DNA of 23,557 nucleotides from Candidatus Saccharimonadales bacterium (GCA_030150485.1 JASLFZ010000024.1:1-23557), one strand, 5' to 3'; positions 7,300-14,833 are shown, numbered from the stretch's first letter. A program made the numbers and translations. Notes: generated by a model from the sequence alone, not told the origin.

Positions 7300-7891
7300 C
7301 TCCCGGAGGCGCAGGCCCCACCGCGTTGGTTTGCTCAATCTGCCCCAGGTGATGAATCTGGCAGCTCGACCAGAGCCCCTTCCCGGCAGTTTCGGCCTGG
7401 CTCTGCCACATCTTAAACTGGTCCAGCTTGGTATTAGGGAAAATGGTGTAAGCAAAGGCGTAACCATGCTGCACCATGTACTGGTTATAGAGCGTGCCAT
7501 CCGGCAAGTATACGTAGCGCAATAAACGATGATACTTGTCGCGGTCGGTGTCCTGCGGGTCGCCTGCCAGCCGAACGCTCTTACCGTCAAGCAGCTTATG
7601 GGCCTCCTGAGCCGCGATCTCACCATAGCACTGCACCGCTTTGCGCGGATCGTGCGTCTCGGGCGTATCAATCCCGATCAACCGCACCGCTTCAGTTTTG
7701 CCGGCAATGCGGACGTCAAAGGTGTCGCCATCGGTCACATGTGTAACAGGATAGGTGCCGGGAGCAGCGCCATGCGGCTGTGGTGCGCTCAATGTCCCCT
7801 GGCGCGTAACACTCAACCCCAACAGGGCGAGCAGCCCAATCGCGAGGACAATAGTGCTAAGTTGATAACCTCTCCGTCTGGTCATGCTCAT
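7286..7891 (-). CDS. Thermonuclease (SNase family), membrane-anchored or secreted
   Basis: A 201-residue staphylococcal-nuclease-type enzyme that degrades DNA and RNA using Ca2+. The N-terminus has RRR then a hydrophobic stretch (about residues 11-27), a signal peptide or anchor. The OB-fold domain carries VTDGDTFDV at 52-60, RLIGIDTPE at 70-78 (R70 and E78 match catalytic Arg35 and Glu43) and DKYHRLLRYVYL at 118-129 (R122 matching Arg87). The tail is rich in Pro/Gly/Ala. The first ATG (7891) lies inside the end of the upstream glycosylase gene, a 35-bp same-strand overlap; the ATG six bases later is an alternative. In CPR bacteria such an enzyme could scavenge nucleotides from host or environmental DNA, which is inference. 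Confidence 0.9.
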   Translation of the reverse strand: MSMTRRRGYQLSTIVLAIGLLALLGLSVTRQGTLSAPQPHGAAPGTYPVTHVTDGDTFDVRIAGKTEAVRLIGIDTPETHDPRKAVQCYGEIAAQEAHKLLDGKSVRLAGDPQDTDRDKYHRLLRYVYLPDGTLYNQYMVQHGYAFAYTIFPNTKLDQFKMWQSQAETAGKGLWSSCQIHHLGQIEQTNAVGPAPPGATPP

Positions 7892-8477
7892 ATGCTACGG
7901 CAGAGAGATTAAATTTATGTTTACTGACGTAGCGATTTCCACGTATAAAAAAGCGCCAGGGCTCTTCGACCGCGCGGCTAATCCCTACCCGCTGGCTAGC
8001 GAGAATGCGCGGAGGGCTTAGACGCGGATTAATATGCAGCGCCGGCGTCGTTAAACGCGCGCCGTTATGGCTTGGCCCAATCCCGAGCGCCTGCACTAGC
8101 TTACCGGGACCGCTGCACAGATTAACCCGTTCGGTCGTGTGACGGCGTCGCTCCATCAGCGCAATACCGCGAGTCGGCTCCAGTGCACGAATGAGCACCG
8201 CCTCCGCCCCCGTAGTACCATTCCCTACCACGTTCATGCAGTAGTGTACGCCGTAAGAAAGATACACGTACACGTGCCCGGGCGGCCCAAACATCACCGC
8301 GTTGCGCGCAGTTTTGCCACGAAACGAGTGGCTGGCCGCATCATCCGCATGGTAGGCCTCGGTCTCAACAATCATGCCGGCTGCCACGCCCTCAGGGCTT
8401 TTGTGCACCAGCTCGCAGCCTAGCAAAGCGGGTGCGAGATTCAGCGCACTTTGATTATAGAAGCGAGTTGGTAGCAT
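7857..8477 (-). CDS. 3-methyladenine (alkyladenine) DNA glycosylase, AAG/MPG family
   Basis: A 206-residue base-excision-repair glycosylase that removes alkylated or deaminated purines. The signature IVETEAY at about 36-42 holds the catalytic glutamate (E40) and Y42; H50 matches the base-stacking histidine; FGPPGHVYVYLSYGVHYCMN follows, then EAVLIRALEP and CSGPGKL. The C-terminus has the RVGISRAVEEPWRFFI segment and the GN..VS motif. I start it at the ATG 8477, not 8510, because TATACT lies exactly six bases upstream and the family's N-terminus aligns there. The resulting mRNA would be leaderless. It is followed by the thermonuclease with overlap, so the two are likely co-transcribed. Confidence 0.93.
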   Translation of the reverse strand: MLPTRFYNQSALNLAPALLGCELVHKSPEGVAAGMIVETEAYHADDAASHSFRGKTARNAVMFGPPGHVYVYLSYGVHYCMNVVGNGTTGAEAVLIRALEPTRGIALMERRRHTTERVNLCSGPGKLVQALGIGPSHNGARLTTPALHINPRLSPPRILASQRVGISRAVEEPWRFFIRGNRYVSKHKFNLSAVAYEHDQTERLST

Positions 8478-8489
8478 AGCCCCAGTATA
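8475..8489 (-). promoter_or_regulatory. -10 box placing transcription start on the glycosylase ATG
   Basis: TATACT (8489-8484), then GGGGCT, then ATG. It begins directly after the T-tract that ends the upstream RNA candidate, so the glycosylase promoter is insulated from that transcript. Confidence 0.5.
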
Positions 8490-8490
8490 C

Positions 8491-8646
8491 AAAACAAAAA
8501 AGCCGCTCATCTTCTACGGTGGATGTTCCTAGTGGGTACTCCTACCCGCGGTCCGATGCCGAAACGCGGATAGGTGTCTCACACCTCGTAGCTATGACTG
8601 CCGAGCCATAACTGTCGTGTAGAAGATCAGTGCCCAGGGGGCCTAC
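8491..8646 (-). ncRNA. Candidate structured non-coding RNA with closing stem and several hairpins
   Basis: About 150 nt between the MprF-like gene and the glycosylase gene. A 9-bp stem (8619-8627 with 8509-8517) closes a multibranch region containing hairpin A (8605-8613 with 8590-8598), hairpin B (8581-8586 with 8572-8577, 3-nt loop) and hairpin D (8543-8547 with 8534-8538). A further stem, 8565-8569 with 8546-8550, competes with D by two bases. Hairpin A has two A-C mismatches if read on the plus strand but two G-U pairs on the minus strand, which sets the orientation. The minus-strand 3' end runs GGCTTTTTTG then TTTTG, a terminator-like tail. A TATACG box at 8653-8658 may be its -10. It matches no family I recognise (not SRP, RNase P, tmRNA or tRNA signatures). 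Confidence 0.55.
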
Positions 8647-8751
8647 TCCGATCGTATACCTAGAATACCAGCTAGCCACCCTCTATACTTCGGCATACCA
8701 CCAATTTTTAGTTTGTCAAATGTGTCAATCTTTGGTTGATTACGCTTAGGC

Positions 8752-10389
8752 TTAGGCGCGGGTGGCTCGAGCCAGGGCCAGGCCAATCTTAGCCAGCGAC
8801 GGAGGGAGCCCTCGATACAGAATGTACTGGCTCTCCCAGTTTGGCTCGAACTTATTTTTAAACTGGCGCAAACCGTCAATAGCCAGAAAATCTTGATTAA
8901 GCCGCATGATCGCTTGCACGATTCTATCCTCAGGCCCGCTCTCAGGATTGGGCACCGTGTTTGCCAGGGGCGCAATTCCCAAACTAAACTGCCCAAAGCC
9001 CTCGGCCTCCACCGCGAGCAATAGCCCCATGAGTAAAAAGTCCATGGTATTACTGGGCGCGTCTGGCTGGCGGCGCATCATATCAATGCTGGTCTGGCTG
9101 GGCACATAGGTGGGGATACCGTTGGCGAAGGCCATCACCTTGCCGCTTGCGTCGCGCACTACGTAGAGCGGGCCGGTAGCCAGATAGGCGGGATCGAACC
9201 CACCCTGCAGGAAGCCCCACTGCCGCTTACCACTGGCAAGCCAGGCGGTATTCACCACGCTGAGCTCACGCACCAGTTTGGCAGCGTGGGGCGGCTGGTG
9301 TACCTCAAACTGATAGCCTCCTTTGGTGAAGCGGTTGCGAATGTTGCGGAAGTGCTTGTTGATTGCTACAACCTCCTTAAATCGAGCTAGCTCCACGATC
9401 GCGTCCTCGCCAATCTTGAGGCGCCGCCAGCCCTCGCCAAACAGCTCCAGCCCACTTTCTGGCACCAGCACAAATACCGGATCCCAACTGTTATTACGGC
9501 TGTAGTTGGCAAAGGCCTCCACCGCCTTTTGGCGCTGCAGGGTGCTGCCAACTGGCGCGCCGATAGCTAGGGCCACGCCAGCGTTTACGCGGTAGGCCAC
9601 GCCGGCTTTGTGCCCCTCAGTGAAAAAGTAGCTTTTATCCGGTGGCCAAAGCTTCAGGTTGCCCTCGGAGTAATCCCCGTGGGCCTCGAGCAGCTGAGCA
9701 ATCAGGGCGCGTTCATGCGGTAGCGTGCGCAGCGTATAGGTCAGCGGGCGAAACAGACTGTACAGGCCAAAGCCAAGCCCCAGTACGCCCATGATATCCA
9801 GGGAGTCAAGAAAGCCTTTAGCATAACGGGTATGTGGTACCAGGTTGCCATTGCCGCTCAGCGAGTACTCTTGCAGGGTGCTGCTGGCGGCATCTTTTAA
9901 GGTAAAGTTCCGGCCAAAGTCACGCTGGTCGAGCAGCCAAAATCCCATAATGCCGTACACAATTGCAAACAGTAAGCTAAAAATGAGCAAGCTAAAGCCC
10001 TGCCGCATGCTGCTATACTCGCTTCGGGCCGTAAACTGGTCGCGTGACATAACCAGGCACAGCACGTTTAAAGCCGCTAAAAGCGCCACCACATGATTGC
10101 CGCTGGGCAGCAGTCCTATCAGCGCCAAAACCACCGAAATAATCAGGGTGGCCAGCCAGGCCGTCAGGCGCCGCTGAGCCAGCTGATAAGAAATATATAT
10201 CAGCGCAAAGCCCAAAAACAGGCTCAAGGCGCGGTGGATCAAAATTGGGCGAAAGGTGTCTGCCAGCATGCCAATGCGCAGTGGGAGACGATTGCTGGGG
10301 GGCGCGACCACCGCCGCCAGCCCACTAACTAGCGCAGTAAAGGTGACGGCGGTAACGGAAAGCCGCTCGAGTTGAGGTTTAGGGATCAT
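8752..10389 (-). CDS. Phosphatidylglycerol lysyltransferase-like membrane protein (DUF2156, MprF C-terminal type)
   Basis: A 545-residue protein. The N-terminal part holds about six or seven hydrophobic helices (for example residues near 10-30, 50-70, 80-100, 100-115, 130-155). From about residue 240 onward it is a soluble double GNAT-like domain of the DUF2156/LPG-synthase type, with the conserved YRVNAGVALAIGAPVG, MDFLLMGLLL and FSLGIAPLAN segments. The family transfers an aminoacyl group, usually lysine, from tRNA to phosphatidylglycerol and so alters surface charge. I start it at the ATG 10389, preceded by TACAAT at 10402-10407; a longer frame runs into the divergent promoter. The protein is shorter than MprF because it has fewer membrane helices. 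The acceptor lipid and amino acid are not shown. Confidence 0.8.
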   Translation of the reverse strand: MIPKPQLERLSVTAVTFTALVSGLAAVVAPPSNRLPLRIGMLADTFRPILIHRALSLFLGFALIYISYQLAQRRLTAWLATLIISVVLALIGLLPSGNHVVALLAALNVLCLVMSRDQFTARSEYSSMRQGFSLLIFSLLFAIVYGIMGFWLLDQRDFGRNFTLKDAASSTLQEYSLSGNGNLVPHTRYAKGFLDSLDIMGVLGLGFGLYSLFRPLTYTLRTLPHERALIAQLLEAHGDYSEGNLKLWPPDKSYFFTEGHKAGVAYRVNAGVALAIGAPVGSTLQRQKAVEAFANYSRNNSWDPVFVLVPESGLELFGEGWRRLKIGEDAIVELARFKEVVAINKHFRNIRNRFTKGGYQFEVHQPPHAAKLVRELSVVNTAWLASGKRQWGFLQGGFDPAYLATGPLYVVRDASGKVMAFANGIPTYVPSQTSIDMMRRQPDAPSNTMDFLLMGLLLAVEAEGFGQFSLGIAPLANTVPNPESGPEDRIVQAIMRLNQDFLAIDGLRQFKNKFEPNWESQYILYRGLPPSLAKIGLALARATRA

Positions 10390-10401
10390 GGTAATGCTCT
10401 T

Positions 10402-10407
10402 ATTGTA
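10402..10407 (-). promoter_or_regulatory. -10 box of the MprF-like gene
   Basis: TACAAT on the minus strand, 12 nt before the ATG at 10389; predicts a leader of about 5 nt. Divergent from the rhomboid-like gene's promoter 41 bp away. Confidence 0.4.
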
Positions 10408-10447
10408 GCGGAAAGCCAACCATTTCGCAGGTGGTGGCCTCAACCAG

Positions 10448-10462
10448 TATAATAGAGGTATG
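10448..10462 (+). promoter_or_regulatory. Consensus -10 box six bases before the rhomboid-like gene's ATG
   Basis: TATAAT (10448-10453), AGAGGT, ATG. A perfect -10 hexamer at this spacing predicts a leaderless start; AGAGG would act as a Shine-Dalgarno only in a longer transcript. Confidence 0.55.
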
Positions 10463-11146
10463 GCAAAACCTCGTCGCACCACCTCCCGCCTGAGCTTGAA
10501 CGCGCATCTTAACGCCGGCCAAGTGCTGCTTGGGCTTTATTTGGTGGCGGTGGTTGTTATTATGCTGATTCGCGACACGATCGGGGCGCCCTTTATCGCC
10601 ACGCTCGCCTCTACGCCTACCGCCTTGGCTCACGGCGCCTGGTGGCAGCTGTTTACGAGCGGCTTGGTTGTTGACGGCCCGGCGCTACCCCAAATTCTGG
10701 CGGTTGGCGCGCTGGGCGGCCTGGGTATTTACTTTCGCGGTTCGGGGTTGTTTTGGCTGATCGCGCTGGTCGGCCACATTTTTGGCACTATTCTGACCTA
10801 TATTGGCATTGGGATTGTCTGGCTGATTCACCCCCACTGGGTGGCTGGGCTGCTGCACCAGCAAGACTATGGCATATCGTTGATTTGGTGTGCCGCGCTC
10901 GGCATGGTTGCGGCAGCGGCCTGGCTGGGCCCCGATAGCAGTCGCGGTAAAATCTATAAGCCCCTGGCTTTAATCACCGCCATTGTCATCATGACCGTTG
11001 TGACCGGCTACTCGGTGGGCCTAGCGCGCTATGAGCACCTGACGGCCTTTGTTTTGGCCTTCCTAATCGTGACCTTTACGCCCCAGCATCGCCACGTCAG
11101 TAAACGCTTGGCCCGCTCTCCGCGCCAAGCGCTGCGTGGGCGTTAG
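10460..11146 (+). CDS. Rhomboid-like polytopic membrane protein
   Basis: A 228-residue protein with a basic N-terminus and about six hydrophobic helices. HGAWWQLFTSGLVVDGP at about 58-74 resembles the loop-1 region of the actinobacterial rhomboid-like (Rhomboid_2) family. DYGIS at 136-140 occupies the place of the rhomboid GxSG motif, with S140 as the candidate nucleophile, and H193 in EHLTAF occupies the place of the catalytic histidine. The second glycine of GxSG is missing, so proteolysis is uncertain. It is followed two bases later by the TsaC/Sua5 gene on the same strand. Basic C-terminus. The family assignment is moderate. Confidence 0.55.
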   Translation: MAKPRRTTSRLSLNAHLNAGQVLLGLYLVAVVVIMLIRDTIGAPFIATLASTPTALAHGAWWQLFTSGLVVDGPALPQILAVGALGGLGIYFRGSGLFWLIALVGHIFGTILTYIGIGIVWLIHPHWVAGLLHQQDYGISLIWCAALGMVAAAAWLGPDSSRGKIYKPLALITAIVIMTVVTGYSVGLARYEHLTAFVLAFLIVTFTPQHRHVSKRLARSPRQALRGR

Positions 11147-11148
11147 AC

Positions 11149-11712
11149 GTGTCCCAAACTACCGTCCAGTTGCCGGAGGTGGTAATGCCACTTGATAATG
11201 GAGCTCTCGCTGTCATTCCTACCGACACGCTGTACGGCCTCGTATGCTCGGCTTTAAACCCGGACGCGGTCGAGTACCTTTACGCCACGCGCCAGCGCGA
11301 CACCAGCAAACCGTGCATCATCTTACTGGCTAGCGCTACCGATCTTCCCTTGTTTGATATCTCGCTCAGCCCAGCCATGCAGGCCCAGCTCGACGCGTAC
11401 TGGCCCGGGCCGACCAGTGTTATTCTCCCTTGCGCGTCACCCAAGTGGCGCTATCTGCATCGCGGAGCGGACAGCCTCGCCTTTCGGGTGCCAGATAGTC
11501 CCGACCTCATTAATCTATTAAGCCAGACCGGCCCGTTGCTAGCACCCAGCGCAAACCCCGAAGGCAATCCGCCTGCTACTACCATAGCAGCGGCCCAGCA
11601 GTATTTTGGCGCGCAGGTTCATAGCTACGTTGACGCGGGACGGCTCGAGCGCCCGCCCTCCCGTCTCGTCCGCCTCCGGGGTGATGGCTCGGTTGAGGTC
11701 TTGCGCCCGTAG
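11149..11712 (+). CDS. L-threonylcarbamoyladenylate synthase (TsaC/Sua5/YrdC)
   Basis: A 187-residue YrdC-domain protein that makes threonylcarbamoyl-AMP from threonine, bicarbonate and ATP, the first step of the universal t6A37 tRNA modification. Signatures are IPTDTLYGL at 23-31, the Arg/Lys-rich RQRDTSKPCIILL at about 49-61, YWPGPTSVIL near 84-93, FRVPDSP near 111-117 and APSANPEGNPP near 129-139. It lacks the extra C-terminal Sua5 domain, so it is the short TsaC form. The GTG start at 11149 follows the rhomboid-like stop by two bases. The next in-frame ATG (11185) would cut into the first strand. Its TAG stop directly abuts the TAG of convergent gnd. Confidence 0.92.
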   Translation: MSQTTVQLPEVVMPLDNGALAVIPTDTLYGLVCSALNPDAVEYLYATRQRDTSKPCIILLASATDLPLFDISLSPAMQAQLDAYWPGPTSVILPCASPKWRYLHRGADSLAFRVPDSPDLINLLSQTGPLLAPSANPEGNPPATTIAAAQQYFGAQVHSYVDAGRLERPPSRLVRLRGDGSVEVLRP

Positions 11713-12612
11713 CTACTTGTTGAGGCTGTGGCCACCAAACACGTTGCGTATTGCGGCCAGCAGCTTAGTAGCGAAGTTGACCTGGCCTTTTTGCGAGGCC
11801 ACGCGCACGTCAAAGGCGGCTTGAACCGCTGGCATCTCAACGCTTACCTGTTTGGCAAGCTCAAGCGTCCAGCGTGTCTCACCCGATTCAGCCACATAAC
11901 CCTCAATGCCGTCCAGGTTAGGATTACGGCTAAGTATCTGGGCGCTGATCTCGTTAAGATGAGACCGAATTACGCTACCGTGCTGCCAAACGGCGGCGAT
12001 GGCGGCTAAATCCAGCCCCTTAAAGTCAGGGCTCTCCCGCAGAAGGCGATAGCCTTCGGCGTAGGACTCCATCAGGCCGTACTCGATAGCATTATGTACC
12101 ATCTTAATGAAGTGCCCGCTGCCGGTGGGGCCAAAATGGCTCCAACCATCCGGTTGCGCCAGGGCCACCAGGGCCGGCGTAACCGCGGCAACAGCTTCGG
12201 GCGAGCCGCCCACCATCATCGAAAAGCCATCGGCGAGCCCTTCCACGCCACCACTGGTGCCCACGTCTACTAGCTCCACTCCCTTCGCCTCAGCCTCTTT
12301 GGCTCGTTCGAGCGTTTCGCGAAAATTGGAGTTACCGCCATCAATAATAATACCGCCAGCCGGCAGTAGTTCTAGGAGTGCAGCCACCTCTTGCTGCACC
12401 GCCGCCGCGGGAATCATCAGCCAAATCACCGGCTTCTCGCCCAAAGCTTGCACGAGGGCGCTCAGGTCGGCCGCACCGGTAGCCCCAGCTTCCTCTGCCG
12501 CCGTCACGGCCTCCGGATTAACATCGCTTACCACCACCTCGTGCCCCGCTTTGGCAAGCCGGCTGACCATCTGCTGACCCATCTTACCCAGGCCAATAAA
12601 CCCGATCTTCAT
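11713..12612 (-). CDS. gnd: 6-phosphogluconate dehydrogenase, decarboxylating, short (YqeC/GntZ-like) form
   Basis: A 299-residue enzyme converting 6-phosphogluconate to ribulose 5-phosphate with NAD(P)+ reduction, in the oxidative pentose-phosphate route. The Rossmann motif GLGKMG is at residues 7-12; GGNSNF is at 92-97; DVGTSGGVEGL at 116-126; and GSGHFIKMVHNAIEYGLM at 164-181 has catalytic K170 and N174. At about 300 residues it belongs to the short class rather than the 470-residue E. coli type. The ATG at 12612 has GGAGGAG four bases upstream and a TATACT box at 12635-12640. It lies downstream of the MarR/exporter pair but has its own promoter. Confidence 0.93.
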   Translation of the reverse strand: MKIGFIGLGKMGQQMVSRLAKAGHEVVVSDVNPEAVTAAEEAGATGAADLSALVQALGEKPVIWLMIPAAAVQQEVAALLELLPAGGIIIDGGNSNFRETLERAKEAEAKGVELVDVGTSGGVEGLADGFSMMVGGSPEAVAAVTPALVALAQPDGWSHFGPTGSGHFIKMVHNAIEYGLMESYAEGYRLLRESPDFKGLDLAAIAAVWQHGSVIRSHLNEISAQILSRNPNLDGIEGYVAESGETRWTLELAKQVSVEMPAVQAAFDVRVASQKGQVNFATKLLAAIRNVFGGHSLNK

Positions 12613-12616
12613 GCAA

Positions 12617-12640
12617 CTCCTCCGTTTGGTTGTAAGTATA
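12617..12640 (-). promoter_or_regulatory. Promoter -10 and strong ribosome binding site of gnd
   Basis: TATACT at 12640-12635 and GGAGGAG at 12623-12617 on the minus strand. Unlike several neighbours, gnd has a clear leader with a strong Shine-Dalgarno. Confidence 0.55.
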
Positions 12641-12642
12641 CC

Positions 12643-14262
12643 CTACGTTTCGAGCGTTGCGGCTTTAGCGGCCTCTTTGGCGCTAGCTCGGAGTGGTTGC
12701 TCGCGCAGGAATAGGGCCACAACCATAGTGACGAGTGCAAAGGGTATGCCAAACAGGAAAACATCGTGAAATGAGTGGGCAAAGGCTAGCAAAATATCGC
12801 TATGAACGACTGGTGGCAACTTATCAAGCTGAGCGCTGCCAGCCTGGAGGTTGTTGCCGGTAATGTGTTGGGTTGCCGGACTAGAGGGTAACAGCTGGTG
12901 CAGGTGATGCGTCAATCGGTTGGTTAGCAGCGAGCCAAAGATGGCCACCCCGAATGAGCTCCCCATACTACGGAAAAAGGTTACCGTAGAGGTGGCTGTG
13001 CCGATCTCGGAGCGATCAACCGAGTTTTGAACCGCAAGGGTCATTACCTGGATAAACATGCCGATACCGATACCGGTTACTACCATCCAAAGCGATAGTG
13101 AAAGTTGGCTTGTGGCAACACCTACATGGCTAAACAGCCACAGCCCAAGCGCTAATACGAGCGGTCCAATGATCGGGAAGATGCGGTAGCGTCCAGTTTT
13201 GGTGATTAAGCGTCCCGACACTAAAGAGGCCACGAGTAAGCCTACCACCAGTGGTACGAGCATTAATCCCGACTTGATAGCCGAGTAACCACGCACAATC
13301 TGCTGGTATTCGGGGAGATAAATGATCGCCGCGAACATGACGAGACCCGAAAGCAGCGAAAGTATTACCGAAACCCGGAAAATATCGTTCCTAAACAGCC
13401 TGAGGGGGATCAACGGCTCCGCGGCGCGCGTTTCGCGCAAGACGAACAGCGCTCCAAAGATAACACCAGCGCCTAAGAGGCCAACAATCTGATTTGAGCT
13501 CCAACTGTAGGTGTTGCCGCCCCACACCGTGGCAAGTAAGAGGCTTACCACGCTCACCGCGAGTAATCCTGCGCCCGCAAAATCGATCTTGTGTTCGGTG
13601 CGTCGCACAACTAGGTGCAGCCGGCTTGCTACCACCAGCAGGGCGACCAGCCCGAGGGGAATGTTAATGTAAAAAATCCACCGCCAAGAAAGATTGTCGG
13701 TAAAGAAGCCGCCTAGGAGTGGGCCAATCACGCTGGCAAGTCCGAATACGCCACCAAAATAGCCCTGGTAGCGGCCACGTTGGCGTGGCGGGACGACGTC
13801 GCCGACGATGGTCAGTACCATCGTCATTAAACCACCACCCCCAATACCCTGCAGGCCGCGGAAGAAGATAAGCTGGTCCATGTTTTGCGATAGCCCACAT
13901 AGCGCCGAACCAATGAGGAAAATTACAATGGAAACCATGAACAGTTTTTTGCGGCCAAACAGGTCGCCAATCTTGCCGTAGAGCGGCGTTACTACCGCGC
14001 TCGTGATTAGGTACGCTGTTGCCACCCACGAGAGCTTACTGAGGCCATTGAGGTCGTTGGCGATCTTGGGCAGCGCGGTAGCAACAATGGTCTGGTCGAG
14101 CGCGGCCAGCAGCAACGCTAGCATCAGCGCTCCCATAATTACCATAATTTCGCCGTGATCGCGCTCGCGCTCTTCTTCGTGATGCGGCGGCGGCACTTCT
14201 GGGTTAACGGGGGTCTCCTGCCCGCCTCGTCGCACCGCTTTTGTTATTGAATCAATGCTCAT
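12643..14262 (-). CDS. DHA2-family MFS multidrug exporter (EmrB/QacA type, 14 helices)
   Basis: A 539-residue drug:proton antiporter of the inner membrane. A charged, proline-rich cytosolic N-terminus (1-38) is followed by helices from about residue 39. Motif D1 LDQTIVATALP is at 55-65, motif A GKIGDLFGRKK at 96-106, and the antiporter motif C region FGLASVIGPLLGGFF at about 173-187. Length and helix density fit the 14-helix DHA2 subfamily rather than DHA1. A hydrophilic insert near the last helix pair (about 455-495) is extracytoplasmic. It starts inside the marR stop with a 4-bp ATGA overlap, so the two form a translationally coupled operon and the exporter is likely de-repressed when MarR binds a ligand. 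Substrates are unknown. Confidence 0.93.
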   Translation of the reverse strand: MSIDSITKAVRRGGQETPVNPEVPPPHHEEERERDHGEIMVIMGALMLALLLAALDQTIVATALPKIANDLNGLSKLSWVATAYLITSAVVTPLYGKIGDLFGRKKLFMVSIVIFLIGSALCGLSQNMDQLIFFRGLQGIGGGGLMTMVLTIVGDVVPPRQRGRYQGYFGGVFGLASVIGPLLGGFFTDNLSWRWIFYINIPLGLVALLVVASRLHLVVRRTEHKIDFAGAGLLAVSVVSLLLATVWGGNTYSWSSNQIVGLLGAGVIFGALFVLRETRAAEPLIPLRLFRNDIFRVSVILSLLSGLVMFAAIIYLPEYQQIVRGYSAIKSGLMLVPLVVGLLVASLVSGRLITKTGRYRIFPIIGPLVLALGLWLFSHVGVATSQLSLSLWMVVTGIGIGMFIQVMTLAVQNSVDRSEIGTATSTVTFFRSMGSSFGVAIFGSLLTNRLTHHLHQLLPSSPATQHITGNNLQAGSAQLDKLPPVVHSDILLAFAHSFHDVFLFGIPFALVTMVVALFLREQPLRASAKEAAKAATLET

Positions 14263-14747
14263 ACTGTTTCCTGTTTAATGGTATTGGCTGTGAGGTCAGA
14301 TACTAGCGGTGGCGGCTCAACGTGATTGGCTAGCTTCATCAGGATTCGCCGCAACTCGGCCACCTCTGTAGTATCCAAAACTTTCAGCATCTGGCTCATG
14401 CGATCCACTTTTTGCAGTTTGGCCTGCTCAATCTTAAAGCGTCCGCCGGTGGTAAGTGCCAGCTGGATGGTACGACGATCCTCTTCAGAAGGGATGCGCT
14501 CAATCAAACCCTGTTGCACCAGCTGGTCGATCACCGTGCTAACGGTCGGCGCCGACACACTCAGCTCTTTGGCTAGAGCTACGCCGGTAGTGACGCCCTC
14601 AGCCAGTAGGTGTAAGACAAACCACTGCTGCATGTTGAGGTCTTCGCTATGCTGCCGCGCTCGTTCACGCATGGAGCGTGATAGACGGTATAACGCCAAC
14701 ATAATATCTTCCCCAACGTTGCTCGCCACGCTCATAAGATTAGCCAT
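14259..14747 (-). CDS. MarR-family transcriptional regulator
   Basis: A 162-residue winged-helix dimeric repressor. N-terminal helices (about 10-40) would form the dimer interface. The wHTH spans about 42-102, with the recognition helix near 66-78 (SAPTVSTVIDQLVQQG) and the wing IERIPSEEDRRTIQLALT at 82-99, containing the conserved Asp-Arg-Arg. It heads the operon with the DHA2 exporter, the classical arrangement for a drug-sensing repressor. Two 9-bp direct repeats overlapping its promoter and start region (14748-14772) are the likely autoregulatory site. The branching-enzyme gene diverges from the same 86-bp region. Confidence 0.92.
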   Translation of the reverse strand: MANLMSVASNVGEDIMLALYRLSRSMRERARQHSEDLNMQQWFVLHLLAEGVTTGVALAKELSVSAPTVSTVIDQLVQQGLIERIPSEEDRRTIQLALTTGGRFKIEQAKLQKVDRMSQMLKVLDTTEVAELRRILMKLANHVEPPPLVSDLTANTIKQETV

Positions 14748-14772
14748 CCTAATAGTTTACTTACCTAATAGT
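14748..14772. promoter_or_regulatory. Putative MarR operator: 9-bp direct repeats
   Basis: CCTAATAGT occurs at 14748-14756 and again at 14764-14772, 16 bp apart. The distal copy overlaps the marR -10 box and the proximal copy abuts the ATG. The core between them, TAGGTAAGTAAACTA on the minus strand, is imperfectly palindromic (10 of 15 positions symmetric), as expected for a MarR dimer. Confidence 0.5.
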
Positions 14773-14796
14773 ATAGCCTCACAACTAAGCTGTCAA
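14768..14796 (-). promoter_or_regulatory. Promoter of the marR-exporter operon
   Basis: Perfect -35 TTGACA (14796-14791) on the minus strand. The -10 is TATACT (14775-14770) at 15-bp spacing or TACTAT (14773-14768) at 17-bp spacing. Confidence 0.6.
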
Positions 14797-14803
14797 GCGC
14801 TTG
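14794..14803. promoter_or_regulatory. CAAGCGCTTG palindrome between divergent promoters, LacI-type operator candidate
   Basis: A perfect 10-bp palindrome with a central CG lies where the -35 boxes of marR (-) and the branching enzyme (+) meet. LacI/GalR-family sites, including maltose regulators and cre sites, have this kind of A-A-N-C-G-N-T-T core. No LacI-family gene is in the window. Confidence 0.4.
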
Positions 14804-14829
14804 CAATCAACCCTAAGCGTAAGCATAAT
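14801..14829 (+). promoter_or_regulatory. Promoter of the GH13 branching-enzyme gene
   Basis: -35 TTGCAA (14801-14806), exactly 17 bp, -10 CATAAT (14824-14829). The candidate ATG at 14834 is only 4 bases downstream, so the mRNA is leaderless or starts at the in-frame GTG 14843. Confidence 0.5.
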
Positions 14830-14833
14830 GAAT

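Noticed and set aside
7156..7671. Arg-rich 171-codon minus-strand frame across the convergent junction
   Set aside because: Out of frame with the thermonuclease, low-complexity composition, no ribosome site.
8541..8570. T-box-like GGACCGCGG string in the RNA candidate
   Set aside because: It lacks the full T-box core, there is no specifier stem or antiterminator, and the downstream gene is not an amino-acid gene.
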